DNA of 44,969 nucleotides from Microbispora siamensis (GCF_016863095.1 NZ_BOOF01000068.1:1-44969); one strand, 5' to 3'. Shown: positions 1 to 7,921, counted from the first letter of the stretch. The notes: generated by a model from the letters alone, not told the origin. A program made the numbers and translations.

Positions 1-40
1 TAGCAGGGTGTGCGGGGCCGGCGAACCGCGTGAAAGCGGG

Positions 41-70
41 TTGACAGTTGCTCGGCCGCTGATCAACTTA
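41..70 (+). promoter_or_regulatory. Candidate promoter for the secreted protein gene at 216
   Basis: A consensus TTGACA at 41-46 is followed after 18 bases by AACTTA at 65-70, a weak -10. It would give a 5' UTR of about 140 bases. The -35 is seen; the -10 and the link to the gene are inference. Confidence 0.35.
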
Positions 71-215
71 GGGAGAGGGGTGTCCTCCCGCATCGGCCCG
101 CCGGTAATGAAGCGATGCTCCTGCACACCATCGGTCCACTGCGCGCATGTCCTGACGATCGCCGTGTCGCCGACGCGATACGTGGACTCCGTGTTCGGTC
201 CGCAAGGAGGACGCC

Positions 216-758
216 ATGTCGCGACGAGGCACCCTGTTCCTCGGCCCGTTATCCACCATCCTCGCGCTGCTGCTGATGACCGCGCTGCCGCAACCCGCCC
301 AGGCATACACGCAAAGGACCTACGTCACGGTGTATCAGGGGTCCTCCTACTGCGTCCAGGCCACGGCAGGCATCGACCACCTCACGCCCGGTGTTTGGTC
401 CGCGTACCAGGCGTGGGGGACGGCCTACGCACTCGAGGCGGACTGCATCACCCCGAAGGTCATGAACGCCAGGATCAACCTACAGGTCCAGAGGTGGAAT
501 GGAACCAAGTGGCAGTGGTGTGTAGGGAGAGGTCCGCTGTATGGAACGACGGGCTCGGACGCCTGGGGCCCCACCGGGCTCAGCGCGAATACAAGCTACG
601 AGCCCGGCCAGACGTCGCCATATGGGAGCACATTGTGTGGTGGGCCTGGCTGGTACCGGACAATGGTGCAAGCACAGGTCTCCGTCTGGGACCCCTTCGC
701 CGCCAGCTATATCTGGAAGGGCGGCACCCTCTATTCGGGCGACGAGTGGGTGGAGTGA
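216..758 (+). CDS. Secreted protein of unknown function, 180 aa
   Basis: The start has a strong AAGGAGG ribosome binding site at about 205-211. Residues 1-30 form a Sec signal peptide: SRR, a hydrophobic core rich in Leu and Ala, and cleavage after QPAQA. The mature part of about 150 aa is rich in Tyr, Trp, Gly and Thr and has three cysteines (in SYCVQ, ADCIT and TLCGG) plus a further WCVG cysteine, so two disulfides are possible. It looks like a small extracellular beta-sheet protein. I recognise no family. No same-strand partner follows closely. Confidence 0.8.
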   Translation: MSRRGTLFLGPLSTILALLLMTALPQPAQAYTQRTYVTVYQGSSYCVQATAGIDHLTPGVWSAYQAWGTAYALEADCITPKVMNARINLQVQRWNGTKWQWCVGRGPLYGTTGSDAWGPTGLSANTSYEPGQTSPYGSTLCGGPGWYRTMVQAQVSVWDPFAASYIWKGGTLYSGDEWVE

Positions 759-1059
759 GCCCCGTCCGAGCGTGTGGGGCCTCGCGGATCACGAGAGGGC
801 TTCCTCCCACCCGTGGCTCGCGAACGGGGCCGGGCTGTGTCCTGCAGTAGAGCGCGCCCACACTAGTCGAGCGGTTCGCGGCAGTGGAAGCACGTAACCA
901 TCGAAGGTCCTTTAGATCAGGGCGAGTTGTTCCAGTTCGAGGGCGGGGGCGAGGGCCCGTGGCGAACCGCGGCGGGGGGACGCCTACCCGTCGCCGACGA
1001 CCCCACCCCTGGCACCGCCGATGCCGCAGACGGATAACCGACGACCAGGAGAAGACGAC
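759..1059. other. Intergenic stretch without a recognisable gene
   Basis: No convincing reading frame, repeat or terminator was seen. A short minus-strand frame near 912-960 encodes an Ala/Leu-rich tail, but it has no identifiable parent. Confidence 0.4.
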
Positions 1060-1176
1060 ATGAGCCGCATCGTCACGGGCACCCCGCCTCCCGACCGGCG
1101 CAGCAACGTCGGCCCCCACGAGCTCGCGCGCGTGTCCGCCGCTCGGCGCCCCACCACCGCGGAGGCATCCGCATGA
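1060..1176 (+). CDS. Small ORF, 38 aa, coupled to the next ORF
   Basis: The ATG at 1060 follows an AGGAG at about 1047-1051 at good spacing. The product is 38 aa, Arg/Pro/Ala-rich, with no hydrophobic segment. Its stop TGA overlaps the ATG of the next small ORF in the form ATGA (1173-1176), a typical actinomycete coupling. Function unknown. The support is the ribosome binding site and the overlap, so it may be spurious. Confidence 0.4.
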   Translation: MSRIVTGTPPPDRRSNVGPHELARVSAARRPTTAEASA

Positions 1177-1280
1177 TCGGCAAAGACGAGTCGACAACCG
1201 CCGACGACGACCTGACCGCCGTCATGGAGGCCGCCCGTACGGCCGGCGCCGGCGCCGTCGTCCGCGCCATGCTGGGCTGA
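1173..1280 (+). CDS. Small acidic ORF, 35 aa
   Basis: This ORF begins inside the stop codon of the preceding 38-aa ORF. The product starts MIGKDESTTADDDL and continues as a likely amphipathic helix (TAVMEAARTAGAGAVVRAMLG). It is acidic at the N-terminus and has no membrane segment. It ends 17 bases before the convergent 199-aa gene. It could be a short two-peptide unit or the tail of a lost gene. No family recognised. Confidence 0.4.
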   Translation: MIGKDESTTADDDLTAVMEAARTAGAGAVVRAMLG

Positions 1281-1297
1281 ACCGGTCGGAGACGCGG

Positions 1298-1897
1298 TCA
1301 GAAGGGTGGCCGGGCCAGCAGGATTCCGGCGCCGAGGGGAACGGCGACGGCTGGGATGCGAATCGGCATCTTCCTCTCGCCGATCTTGAATCCCTCCATT
1401 CCCCAGCTCACGGCGACCTCGCAGTCCCCGCCGGGGTGGAGGGTCACCAGCCGCCCGTCGCGGATGCCCGCGTACAGCAGCCCGATCGTGAACGTCAGGT
1501 CGACGGAGATCGTGATCGTGAGCACTTTGCGCTCGTCGGCGTAGACCTCGACGTACGGGCGGTGCTCCGAGGTGATCGAGTGCGCGGCCAGACGGGCCTG
1601 GTTGGTCTTCCCACGGAAGCCCTCCTCGTGACTGCGCACCGCGGCGGCCCGCAGCTCGCGGGACTTCTGCCATCCGGCCGCCAGGACCGTCCCGAGAGTG
1701 ATCCCGTGGAGCAGGCCGGCGCCGGCCTCGGGCAGCTGAGCGACGAGTTGCCCGGCGAGGCCCGGGGCGTCGCGGCAGATCGTGCTCATCACCTGGGGGT
1801 CGCGGACGACGCTTGCCGCCGCCGCCACCGCGCCACGCGCGCTGTCATAGAGCGCGAGGGCGGCCGTGCCCGGATTCGGGTTGATGGTCAGGTTCAT
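1298..1897 (-). CDS. Hypothetical protein, 199 aa, coupled to the PASTA gene
   Basis: The ATG at 1897 overlaps the stop of the upstream PASTA-protein gene as ATGA, so the two are likely translated together. Residues 1-70 are Ala-rich and helical. Residues 100-185 look like beta-strands (YVEVYADERKVLTITISVDLTF, then GRLVTLHPGGDCEVAVSWGMEG). A weakly hydrophobic Pro/Ala/Gly tail ends the chain. There is no signal peptide. I recognise no family. The pairing suggests it acts with the secreted PASTA protein, possibly at the inner membrane face; that is inference. Confidence 0.7.
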   Translation of the reverse strand: MNLTINPNPGTAALALYDSARGAVAAAASVVRDPQVMSTICRDAPGLAGQLVAQLPEAGAGLLHGITLGTVLAAGWQKSRELRAAAVRSHEEGFRGKTNQARLAAHSITSEHRPYVEVYADERKVLTITISVDLTFTIGLLYAGIRDGRLVTLHPGGDCEVAVSWGMEGFKIGERKMPIRIPAVAVPLGAGILLARPPF

Positions 1898-2940
1898 GAC
1901 AGGCCTTCCCGGATCTCTTGCCGGCCTGGGTCCGGGACAACGTGAAGACGTACGGCCGGGCGGGAGTCGCGGCTCTCGTGGATCCGCACGTTCGGGGACG
2001 GGTCGGCGCGGGAGACGAGACGCACCTCCCGGCGGCGGTCGTGGTCCCGGTCAGGCGCGCGCCTGCCGCCCCGGGCCTTCCATCCGGCGAGGCCGAGGAG
2101 CGCGGCGGCGACCACGACGACGGCGAGCCCCGGCGGCACACCGAAGTCAGAGCCCGTCTCCTCGCCGGAGAGTGCGACCGTCGGCACCGCCTCAGGGCTC
2201 GCCTCGGGCGACTCCTCCGACCGCGGCGACTCCGGTGGACTCGGTGAGGGACTGTCGTCCGGGCTCGCCGGTGGACTCACAGGTGGGCTCACGGACGGGC
2301 TCACGGGGGACACTTCGCTCAGGACGACGTCGATGGCATCGCCGATGGTCAGCTCGTCTCCGCCGGGAGGGTTCTGGTCCTCGACGATCTGGTTGTCGCG
2401 CGCGTCGTCCGCTCCTCTGAGCGTCAGCCCCCGGTCCGCCGCCATCTGCCGCGCCTCGTCGACCGTACGGCCGATGAGGTAAGGCACCTCGGTCGAGCCG
2501 TCGAGGAGCAGGCTGACGGCCTGCCCGTAGGCGAGCCGCCCGCCGGGCGCGGGAGTCTGCTGGGCGACCTTCCACTCACCGGTGGCCTCCGGCTGCCGGG
2601 TGGTCACGCCGAACCCGGCCTTCTCCGCTTCGGCGGTGGCCGCGGTCAGCGTCATCCCGGTCAGGTCGGGCACCTGCCCTTCCAGGTAAATTCGGACCCC
2701 CGTGATTTTGAATTCGATGCACGACACCGTCTCCGCGCTGCTCACGAAACTCGTCCCGGGAGGAGCGGGATCGGGCACGGTCACGACCCCATAGCCGAAA
2801 TGGCCGTGGAGCGTCTCGTACGCCTGCTCGTACGTCTGACCGGTCACGTTGGGCGGGGGTGGGCAGCTCGTGGCCTGCGCCGGCGTGGCCCAGAACGCCG
2901 CGGCGGCCATGGCGAGAGCCACGATCAGGCGTACCGGCAT
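1894..2940 (-). CDS. Secreted, membrane-anchored PASTA-domain protein
   Basis: The start chosen is the second of two tandem ATGs (2940), six bases after GGAG; a frame open to 3168 adds only low-complexity sequence. The 348-aa product has a signal peptide (1-23, ending ATPAQA), a degenerate PASTA-like segment (about 27-85), two clear PASTA domains (about 89-145, beginning VPDLTG; about 151-208, beginning VPYLIG), a Ser/Pro linker (about 210-260), a membrane segment (about 278-297, VPPGLAVVVVAAALLGLAGW) and a basic cytoplasmic tail. PASTA domains bind peptidoglycan or muropeptides, usually as sensors of Ser/Thr kinases. Here no kinase is attached or adjacent. Confidence 0.85.
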   Translation of the reverse strand: MPVRLIVALAMAAAAFWATPAQATSCPPPPNVTGQTYEQAYETLHGHFGYGVVTVPDPAPPGTSFVSSAETVSCIEFKITGVRIYLEGQVPDLTGMTLTAATAEAEKAGFGVTTRQPEATGEWKVAQQTPAPGGRLAYGQAVSLLLDGSTEVPYLIGRTVDEARQMAADRGLTLRGADDARDNQIVEDQNPPGGDELTIGDAIDVVLSEVSPVSPSVSPPVSPPASPDDSPSPSPPESPRSEESPEASPEAVPTVALSGEETGSDFGVPPGLAVVVVAAALLGLAGWKARGGRRAPDRDHDRRREVRLVSRADPSPNVRIHESRDSRPAVRLHVVPDPGRQEIREGLS

Positions 2941-2962
2941 CATCGTCTCCGGAACGAGTCGA

Positions 2963-3030
2963 GGTTGTCCGAAGGGAACGGGTCGGGGTCGCCCGGACGG
3001 GGACGCGCCGGGTTGTCCGAAGGGAACGGG
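2963..3030. repeat. Exact 20-bp direct repeat, 48-bp period
   Basis: GGTTGTCCGAAGGGAACGGG occurs at 2963-2982 and 3011-3030. It lies just upstream of the PASTA gene start (minus strand), so it could be an operator pair or a short minisatellite. The repeat is seen directly; the role is unknown. Confidence 0.75.
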
Positions 3031-3516
3031 GCGGGCTTCCCGAGTGACGGGCTTCTCGAAGAAACGTTGCGAAGAATCGCGATCAGCTCGCCTAAGTATC
3101 CCCCTACTCATATGCGCGAGCGCAATTCCCTGGTCCGATGAGCGGACCGAGGGTGCGGATTTCCGCAATCAGGCCGAAATGCGCATATAGGCAAAATTAT
3201 CGGAGCCGTCGGCGATCGCCCGGGCGATGAGGTGCTCGGGGGCGTGTTCCGGCGCCCAGCCGCCGGGACCCTCCCCCTGCTGATGCCCCGGTGTTCACGT
3301 ACTTCGGCTCCATCGAGCCAGGCTCAGAGCAGTTAGCGTAACCAGAGGTACGGCGTGGCCAGGGCCACGGTGACCCGAGCACGAACACGCATAAGAACGT
3401 GGGCACGAATCACGCGCAGTGGCAGCACGCCCGGGCGGGTTTTCCCCCTGATCCAGGGGGTTTCGCCCCCCCCGAACCGGGTGCGGGATCGCCTCGCCTG
3501 GATCCGGCGGCGGTCG
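3031..3516. other. Intergenic region upstream of the PASTA gene
   Basis: No gene is evident. On the minus strand, TTGCGC near 3128 with GGATACT about 18 bases downstream could be a promoter for the PASTA gene. A separated inverted repeat ATATGCGC/GCGCATAT (about 3109 and 3181) flanks it. Confidence 0.35.
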
Positions 3517-3864
3517 TCAGCGCCTTCCCGGCGACGGAGGAAGAAGGGCGAGCTGGTAGCGGTCGCGGTAGGCCACCCGGGAGCCGGGAGCGTTCTTGAC
3601 GCGGATCACCCGTACAGTGTGACCCGCCTCGCGCAGCTCGGCCCAGTGGGCCCGGCCGTACACGCGCCAGCCCTCCTCGGTGTACCAGAACCTGACCCGG
3701 CGGTTGTTCAGCGGCGGCAGGCGCAGCCCGTCCAGCGAGGAGCACGGACCGCCCGACGCCCACGCCCCGCGCAGCCGCGTGCCCGAGGCCCGGCCGCCGT
3801 CGTCACGGGGGATGTCCGCGTCCACCCAGCTCGTGATCGTGTCCGCCAGGATCCGGTAGAGCAT
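3517..3864 (-). CDS. Hypothetical protein, 115 aa
   Basis: The ATG at 3864 follows GGGAGGT at seven-base spacing, which decides this start over a longer frame from 3885. The product begins MLYRILADTITSWVDADIP and ends with a conserved-looking block (YTEEGWRVYGRAHWAELREA, then HTVRVIRVKN and RVAYRDRYQLALL). There is no signal peptide. It looks like a small soluble alpha/beta protein. From memory I believe similar short proteins occur in actinomycetes without known function; no activity is assigned. Confidence 0.6.
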   Translation of the reverse strand: MLYRILADTITSWVDADIPRDDGGRASGTRLRGAWASGGPCSSLDGLRLPPLNNRRVRFWYTEEGWRVYGRAHWAELREAGHTVRVIRVKNAPGSRVAYRDRYQLALLPPSPGRR

Positions 3865-3887
3865 GTCGGCACCTCCCACCCCCAAGG

Positions 3888-4226
3888 ATGGGCCGGATCG
3901 CCGGCGGTGACCAGGTCGGCGAGCGCACCCGGCCCGAGCTCGCGATCACTGCGGCGAGCGTCTCGGCGCCGCGGTGTACGGCCGCCGTCGCCGCAGACCT
4001 CGCCGACATGCCGGCCCCCCTCGACCGGGCAGACCTGGCCGAGTCGGTCGAGCAGGCGCAGCAGGCCATCGCCGTCGACCTCGCCGAGCCGCCGCCGTTC
4101 GATGCCGTCGAGGTGGCCGAGCTGGTCGAGCAGGCGCAGCGCGCGGTCGCCGAGGACCTGCACCGCCCCTGGCCGCGCGGGCCGCCGCAGACTGTCAGGC
4201 GGCCGCGCTATCGTCGCCTCGGATAG
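3888..4226 (+). CDS. Possible 112-aa protein with internal helical repeats
   Basis: The frame contains a visible repeat: DLAESVEQAQQAIAVDLAEP is echoed by VAELVEQAQRAVAEDLHRP, an amphipathic helical unit of about 28-30 residues that is also repeated at DNA level. There is no good ribosome binding site. It lies 24 bases from a divergent gene and in front of a row of gene fragments, so it may itself be a remnant. The competing minus-strand frame looks less protein-like. Confidence 0.3.
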   Translation: MGRIAGGDQVGERTRPELAITAASVSAPRCTAAVAADLADMPAPLDRADLAESVEQAQQAIAVDLAEPPPFDAVEVAELVEQAQRAVAEDLHRPWPRGPPQTVRRPRYRRLG

Positions 4227-4395
4227 CGGGGAAAGCGGGCCCCGCCGGGCCCGGCAAACCGTCAACGTGGCCGTGACCAGGGCTCGCCAGCCGCTCCATA
4301 TCATCGCCCCTGCCGGCACCGTCACCCGCGCCGGCGCCGGTCCGCTCCGCAGTGACCTGCTCCGGGAAGGCCGTATCACGATCGCCTCTGCACGC
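4213..4395 (+). pseudogene. Fragment with superfamily 1 helicase motif VI
   Basis: In frame from 4261 the translation reads VNVAVTRARQPLHIIAPAG. This matches the motif VI region of UvrD/Dna2-like SF1 helicases (pattern N-V-A-V-T-R-A-R followed by hydrophobic residues). Nothing upstream in this frame resembles the rest of a helicase and no start is evident, so only a C-terminal scrap remains. Confidence 0.4.
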
Positions 4396-4535
4396 GACCT
4401 GCGCCGTGCTGACGGAGCCGCCCGCACGCCGCCACGTTTCGAGCATGCTTCGAATGGCGCGAGGCGAAGCGCGCGCCCAGATTCATCCGACCGTGCCTGT
4501 CCGCCGCAGCGCCACCAGGAGGCCGAGAGGGCGCG

Positions 4536-4715
4536 TCAGGGAATTGTGGCCTCGATCTGGGCGAGGTGGGCGGCGAGGATCTCGTCGAATGCGACGCGGC
4601 GGTCGGCCCCGAGGGGGCGGATCTCGCGGGCGAAGTGGGCCAGGGCAGGGAAGCGGTCGGGGTCGGCGCCGAGGACCGCGACACGGAACTGCTCCATGCC
4701 CTGTTCGACGAGTTG
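4536..4715 (-). pseudogene. C-terminal fragment of a TetR-family regulator
   Basis: The minus frame ending at 4536 reads DPDRFPALAHFAREI, then DRRVAFDEILAAHLAQIEATIP. This resembles the C-terminal ligand domain of TetR regulators (DPxRFPAL...FexgLxxlLdGIEA). No HTH domain is found upstream: the frame runs into a Tn3-transposase-like fragment on the opposite strand at about 4710. Family assignment is by memory of the pattern. Confidence 0.4.
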
Positions 4716-4856
4716 CTCGCCCGGCTGTCCCCGCTCCAGTACGACCACATCAACTTCCTCGGCCGCTATGCCTTCACCCGGCCGCCGGCGCCGGGCCTGC
4801 GGCGGCTGCGCGACCCGTACAGAGACGACGAGACGGGCGACGGAGAGGGTGGTTAG
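4700..4856 (+). pseudogene. C-terminal fragment of a Tn3-family transposase
   Basis: The frame ending at 4856 reads LLARLSPLQYDHINFLGRYAF followed by LRRLRDP, the typical C-terminus of Tn3-family TnpA (LSP...HINxLGRYxF...LRPLRDP). Only about 45 residues remain. The matching N-terminal two-thirds of a TnpA of this kind lies 10 kb away at 14935 on the same strand but downstream. No terminal inverted repeat was identified. Confidence 0.6.
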
Positions 4857-4889
4857 CCGCGGGCCCCTTGCTCGGGGTGCCCACCGCAT

Positions 4890-5504
4890 TCATGCCACGT
4901 TCTCCTGGCCTGGGAGGCTCCCGTCGTCGGTCGCGGCGGCATGTTCGGCGGGCGCGGTGAGGTGCCTGGTGGCGTCCAGGGTTTCCCGAATGTGCTGGGC
5001 GAGGGTGTGCTGGTCGGGGTCGTTGATCCAGCGGTCGAAGGCGACCTTGAACGCGGCGATCCCGATTTCGGCCGCGAGCGCTGCGGTGGTGGAATCCAGA
5101 CCGCGTTCCCGAAGCGCGTGGGCGAGGGTGGAGACGAGTGAGGCCAGTTTGGCCAGTTCACGTTCCTGCAGTTCGGGATTGGCGGCGATGACGGCTTGGC
5201 GCTGCCGTACCAGTTCGGCGCGTTCTTCGAAGACCGGAGCGGCTTCGGTCAGGGCGTGGATGATCACCTCCAGTGGCGCCAGAGGGGCGGCGGTGGCCGT
5301 GGCGTGCGCGAGGACGTCAGCGAGGGCGTTGGTCTGGAAGAGGACTTCCCGTTTGTCGACGAAGTGCCGGTAGAAGGTGCGTTCGGTGACCTCGGCCCGG
5401 GCGGCGATCTCCGCCACGGTGGTGGCGTCGAAGCCCTTGTCGTTGTAGAGCTCCAGCGCCGCCTTCTCCAGGCGGCCTCGTGCGTCGGGTTTCCATCGGC
5501 TCAT
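4890..5504 (-). CDS. TetR/AcrR-family transcriptional regulator
   Basis: This is a 204-aa protein, normal for the family. Residues 10-57 carry the TetR HTH (LEKAALELYNDKGFDATTVA, then RTFYRHFVDKREVLF); the rest is the helical ligand-binding and dimer domain. It is divergent from the SDR gene at 5645. Three copies of an operator-like dyad (5523-5595) fill the shared promoter region, the nearest 19 bases from this start. Likely a self-regulating repressor of the SDR gene, released by a small ligand; the ligand is unknown. Confidence 0.9.
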   Translation of the reverse strand: MSRWKPDARGRLEKAALELYNDKGFDATTVAEIAARAEVTERTFYRHFVDKREVLFQTNALADVLAHATATAAPLAPLEVIIHALTEAAPVFEERAELVRQRQAVIAANPELQERELAKLASLVSTLAHALRERGLDSTTAALAAEIGIAAFKVAFDRWINDPDQHTLAQHIRETLDATRHLTAPAEHAAATDDGSLPGQENVA

Positions 5505-5522
5505 GCTCCGATCCTACAGACC

Positions 5523-5595
5523 GATGACAGAATCTGACATCAGAGTGATGACAGAGGCTGACATGGGTGCTACGGTGATGTCACGAACTGACATC
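5523..5595. promoter_or_regulatory. Three operator-like dyads between the TetR and SDR genes
   Basis: Three 7+5+7 dyads share the right arm TGACAT(C/G): GATGACA-GAATC-TGACATC (5523-5541), GATGACA-GAGGC-TGACATG (5547-5565) and GATGTCA-CGAAC-TGACATC (5577-5595). The third is perfect and extends to nine-base arms (5575-5597). The spacings are 24 and 30 bases. They are the natural binding sites for the adjacent TetR regulator (inference). Confidence 0.7.
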
Positions 5596-5644
5596 ACGGC
5601 TCTCTGCCCCCTGGTCGGGAGCCCGCAGCAGGAAGGCGCACGCC

Positions 5645-6568
5645 ATGCGCGTATTCGTCACCGGAGCCTCCGGACATCTCGGCTCCGCCGTCGTCCCCGA
5701 ACTCCTCGAAGCGGGACACCAGGTCGTCGGGCTGGCTCGCTCGGACAAGTCCGCCGCCGCGTTGAGGGCTGCCGGCGCCGAGGTGCACCGAGGCGATCTC
5801 GACGATCTCGACGGTCTCGCCGCGGCCGCCGCCGCGGCCGACGGTGTCATTCACCTGGCCTTCAAGCACGACGCCATGTTCGCCGGCGACTTCGACGGCG
5901 CGGTTGCGGCGGATCTGCGCGCCATCGAGGCGCTCGGGGACGCGCTCGCCGGCACCGGCAAGCCGTTGGTGACCACGTCGGGAACCGCGCTGTTCGCCCT
6001 CGCGGGACTGCAGGGCTTGCTCACCGAGGCCGACGTGCTCGACGCAGGACCGCGGATCGACGCCGAGAACGCGGTGGTCGCACTTGCCGAGCGCGGCATC
6101 CGGTCGTCCGTCGTCCGGCTCCCTCCGACCGTGCACAGCTCGCTCGACCACAACGGCTTCATCCCGACCTTCATCTCCATCGCCCGCTCTAAGGGTGTCT
6201 CCGCCTACGTCGGCGACGGGGCCAACCGGTGGCCCGCCGTGCACACGCTGGATGCGGCACGCCTGTACCGGCTGGCGCTGGAATCCGCGCCGGCGGGGTC
6301 ACGGCTGCACGCCGTCGATGACGAGGGGATCACCTTCCGGCAGATCGCCGAGGGCATCGGCCGCGGGCTGAACCTGCCCATGGTCAGCATCGCGCCGACC
6401 GAGGCCGAGGCCCACTTCGGCTTCCTGAGCGCCCACGCCCAGGCCGACAACCCGTCCTCGAGCACGCTGACCCGGGACCTCCTGGGCTGGAAGCCTGTCC
6501 AGCCGGGCCTTGTCGACGACCTCGGCCAGGGCCACTACTTCGACACCGGCGCCACCGCCGCGCGCTGA
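5645..6568 (+). CDS. Atypical SDR / NAD-dependent epimerase-like oxidoreductase
   Basis: This 307-aa protein has the extended-SDR nucleotide motif TGASGHLG at residues 6-13, an acidic patch after strand 2 (GDLDDLDGL), and the VIHLA segment near residue 67. The usual YxxxK is not obvious: the segment around 115-150 reads TSGTALFALAGLQG and later ENAVVALAERG. The C-terminal substrate half ends HFGFLSAHAQADNPSSSTL and GQGHYFDT. A GGAAGG ribosome binding site precedes the ATG. It is probably an NAD(P)-dependent reductase under the divergent TetR regulator. A decayed copy of its C-terminus lies at 7755-7921. Confidence 0.85.
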   Translation: MRVFVTGASGHLGSAVVPELLEAGHQVVGLARSDKSAAALRAAGAEVHRGDLDDLDGLAAAAAAADGVIHLAFKHDAMFAGDFDGAVAADLRAIEALGDALAGTGKPLVTTSGTALFALAGLQGLLTEADVLDAGPRIDAENAVVALAERGIRSSVVRLPPTVHSSLDHNGFIPTFISIARSKGVSAYVGDGANRWPAVHTLDAARLYRLALESAPAGSRLHAVDDEGITFRQIAEGIGRGLNLPMVSIAPTEAEAHFGFLSAHAQADNPSSSTLTRDLLGWKPVQPGLVDDLGQGHYFDTGATAAR

Positions 6569-6690
6569 GGCCTCTTCTCCATCCCGGTCCGGTCACCGCG
6601 CCCATCCAGACGGCTCGGTGGAACCGGCCCGAACGACCCGCCATCCCCCTGTACGACCGGCTGCTGTGCAGCCGGAAGGAGACGAACGAC

Positions 6691-7674
6691 ATGAGCACCA
6701 AGAACGCGCACGAGCGGCTCGACCCGGAACTCGCCGAGGTCCTGAAGGCTGTGCCGATGACGGAGGCTGGGGTGTTCGACCTCAGCGACCTGGAGGGCAC
6801 GCGCGCCGGCGTCCGCGCCTTCGCCGAGGCGATCGCGGCCCAGATACCGGATGAGCCGTCCGTGTCGGTCGAAGAGGTCCAGGCGCCCCGCTCGGACGGA
6901 TCCACCCTCGCCATCCGGCTGCTGCGGCCCGCCGAGGCAGCCGGGCCGCTTCCGGTGCTGCTCTGGTTCCACGGCGGCGGGCAGGTCCTCGGGTACGCGG
7001 CCCAGGACGATCCCACCCTCAAGCACCTGGTCCTGGAGGTCGGCTGCATCGTCGCCTCCGTCGACTACCGGCTCGCACCGGAGGCTCCCGCCCCGGCCGC
7101 CGCCGAGGACGGCCTGCTCGCCTATCGCTGGCTTCGCAGTCAGGCAGCCGCGCTCGGCATCGACGAGGACCGCGTCGCCCTGGCCGGGCAAAGCGGCGGC
7201 GGTGGTATCGCCGCAGCCACCGCGCTCATGATCCGCGACCAGAGCGAGCCGGCGCCGCTGTTCCAGGCGCTGAGCTACCCGATGCTCGATGACCGCAACA
7301 CCACCGCGTCCAGTCACGAGGTCACCGACATCGGCATCTGGGACCGCGCGACCAACATCCTGGCCTGGAACCTGATCCTCGGGGACCGCGCCGGCTCCGA
7401 CGAGGTGCCTCCGTACAGCGCACCCGCGCGCGCGACGGACCTCACCGGCCTGCCGCCCACCTTCATCGCGGCCGCCGAACTCGACGTCTTCCGCGACGAG
7501 GACCTGAGCTACGCGACGCGGCTCCAGGCCAGCGGTGTGCCCGTCGAACTGCACCTGTACCCCGGCGCCTACCACGCCTGGGACCTCTTCGCCCCCGAAG
7601 CCGCGGTCAGTGCCGCGTACGTCCACGCCTGGTACGGATACCTGCGCCGCCAGTTCAGTGCCCGTCAGCCCTGA
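6691..7674 (+). CDS. Alpha/beta-hydrolase, hormone-sensitive-lipase family esterase
   Basis: A 327-aa protein with an AAGGAG ribosome binding site. It has the family's oxyanion motif HGGG (about residues 94-97), VDYRLAPE after it, and a nucleophile elbow GQSGGG with Ser near 168; the family usually has GDSAGG. A Asp near 265-270 (ELDVFRDED) and His near 294 (YHAWDLF) complete a Ser-Asp-His triad. It should hydrolyse short-chain esters in the cytoplasm. It follows the SDR gene in the same direction after a 122-base gap and may share its regulation. Confidence 0.9.
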   Translation: MSTKNAHERLDPELAEVLKAVPMTEAGVFDLSDLEGTRAGVRAFAEAIAAQIPDEPSVSVEEVQAPRSDGSTLAIRLLRPAEAAGPLPVLLWFHGGGQVLGYAAQDDPTLKHLVLEVGCIVASVDYRLAPEAPAPAAAEDGLLAYRWLRSQAAALGIDEDRVALAGQSGGGGIAAATALMIRDQSEPAPLFQALSYPMLDDRNTTASSHEVTDIGIWDRATNILAWNLILGDRAGSDEVPPYSAPARATDLTGLPPTFIAAAELDVFRDEDLSYATRLQASGVPVELHLYPGAYHAWDLFAPEAAVSAAYVHAWYGYLRRQFSARQP

Positions 7675-7754
7675 GCGTCCGGTTCGGGCGGTCCGGCCGC
7701 GCGGTGACGGCCGGCAGGCCGCCACACGGGCGTGCTGACAGCCGATAACCCGCC

Positions 7755-7921
7755 GAGGAAGCCGGCACCCACTTCGGCTTCCTCGGCGTCGGCCCCATGC
7801 TCTGGCCCCACAACCCGACATCGAGCACCCGAACCCGGCCCTCACGAACCGTAACCCCACCAGGTCCGACCTCATCGGCGACCTCGACCAGGGCCACCTC
7901 GAGACCTCCCCCACCTCCTGA
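7755..7921 (+). pseudogene. Decayed C-terminal copy of the SDR oxidoreductase
   Basis: The frame from 7755 reads EEAGTHFGFLGVG, then NPTSSTRTR, paralleling EAEAHFGFLSAHA...NPSSSTLTR of the SDR at 5645. After a frameshift the frame 7865-7921 reads SDLIGDLDQGHLETSPTS and stops, paralleling LVDDLGQGHYFDT. It is the tail of a second SDR gene, now frameshifted and without an N-terminus. Confidence 0.6.

Noticed and set aside
912..960. Minus-strand Ala/Leu-rich peptide tail resembling a transposase end
   Set aside because: It is too short and generic to identify.
3355..5373. A 672-residue plus-strand open frame
   Set aside because: It runs antisense through the 115-aa gene and the TetR gene and is low-complexity Arg/Ser/Pro. 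Only the short helicase-like part near 4261 looks protein-like.
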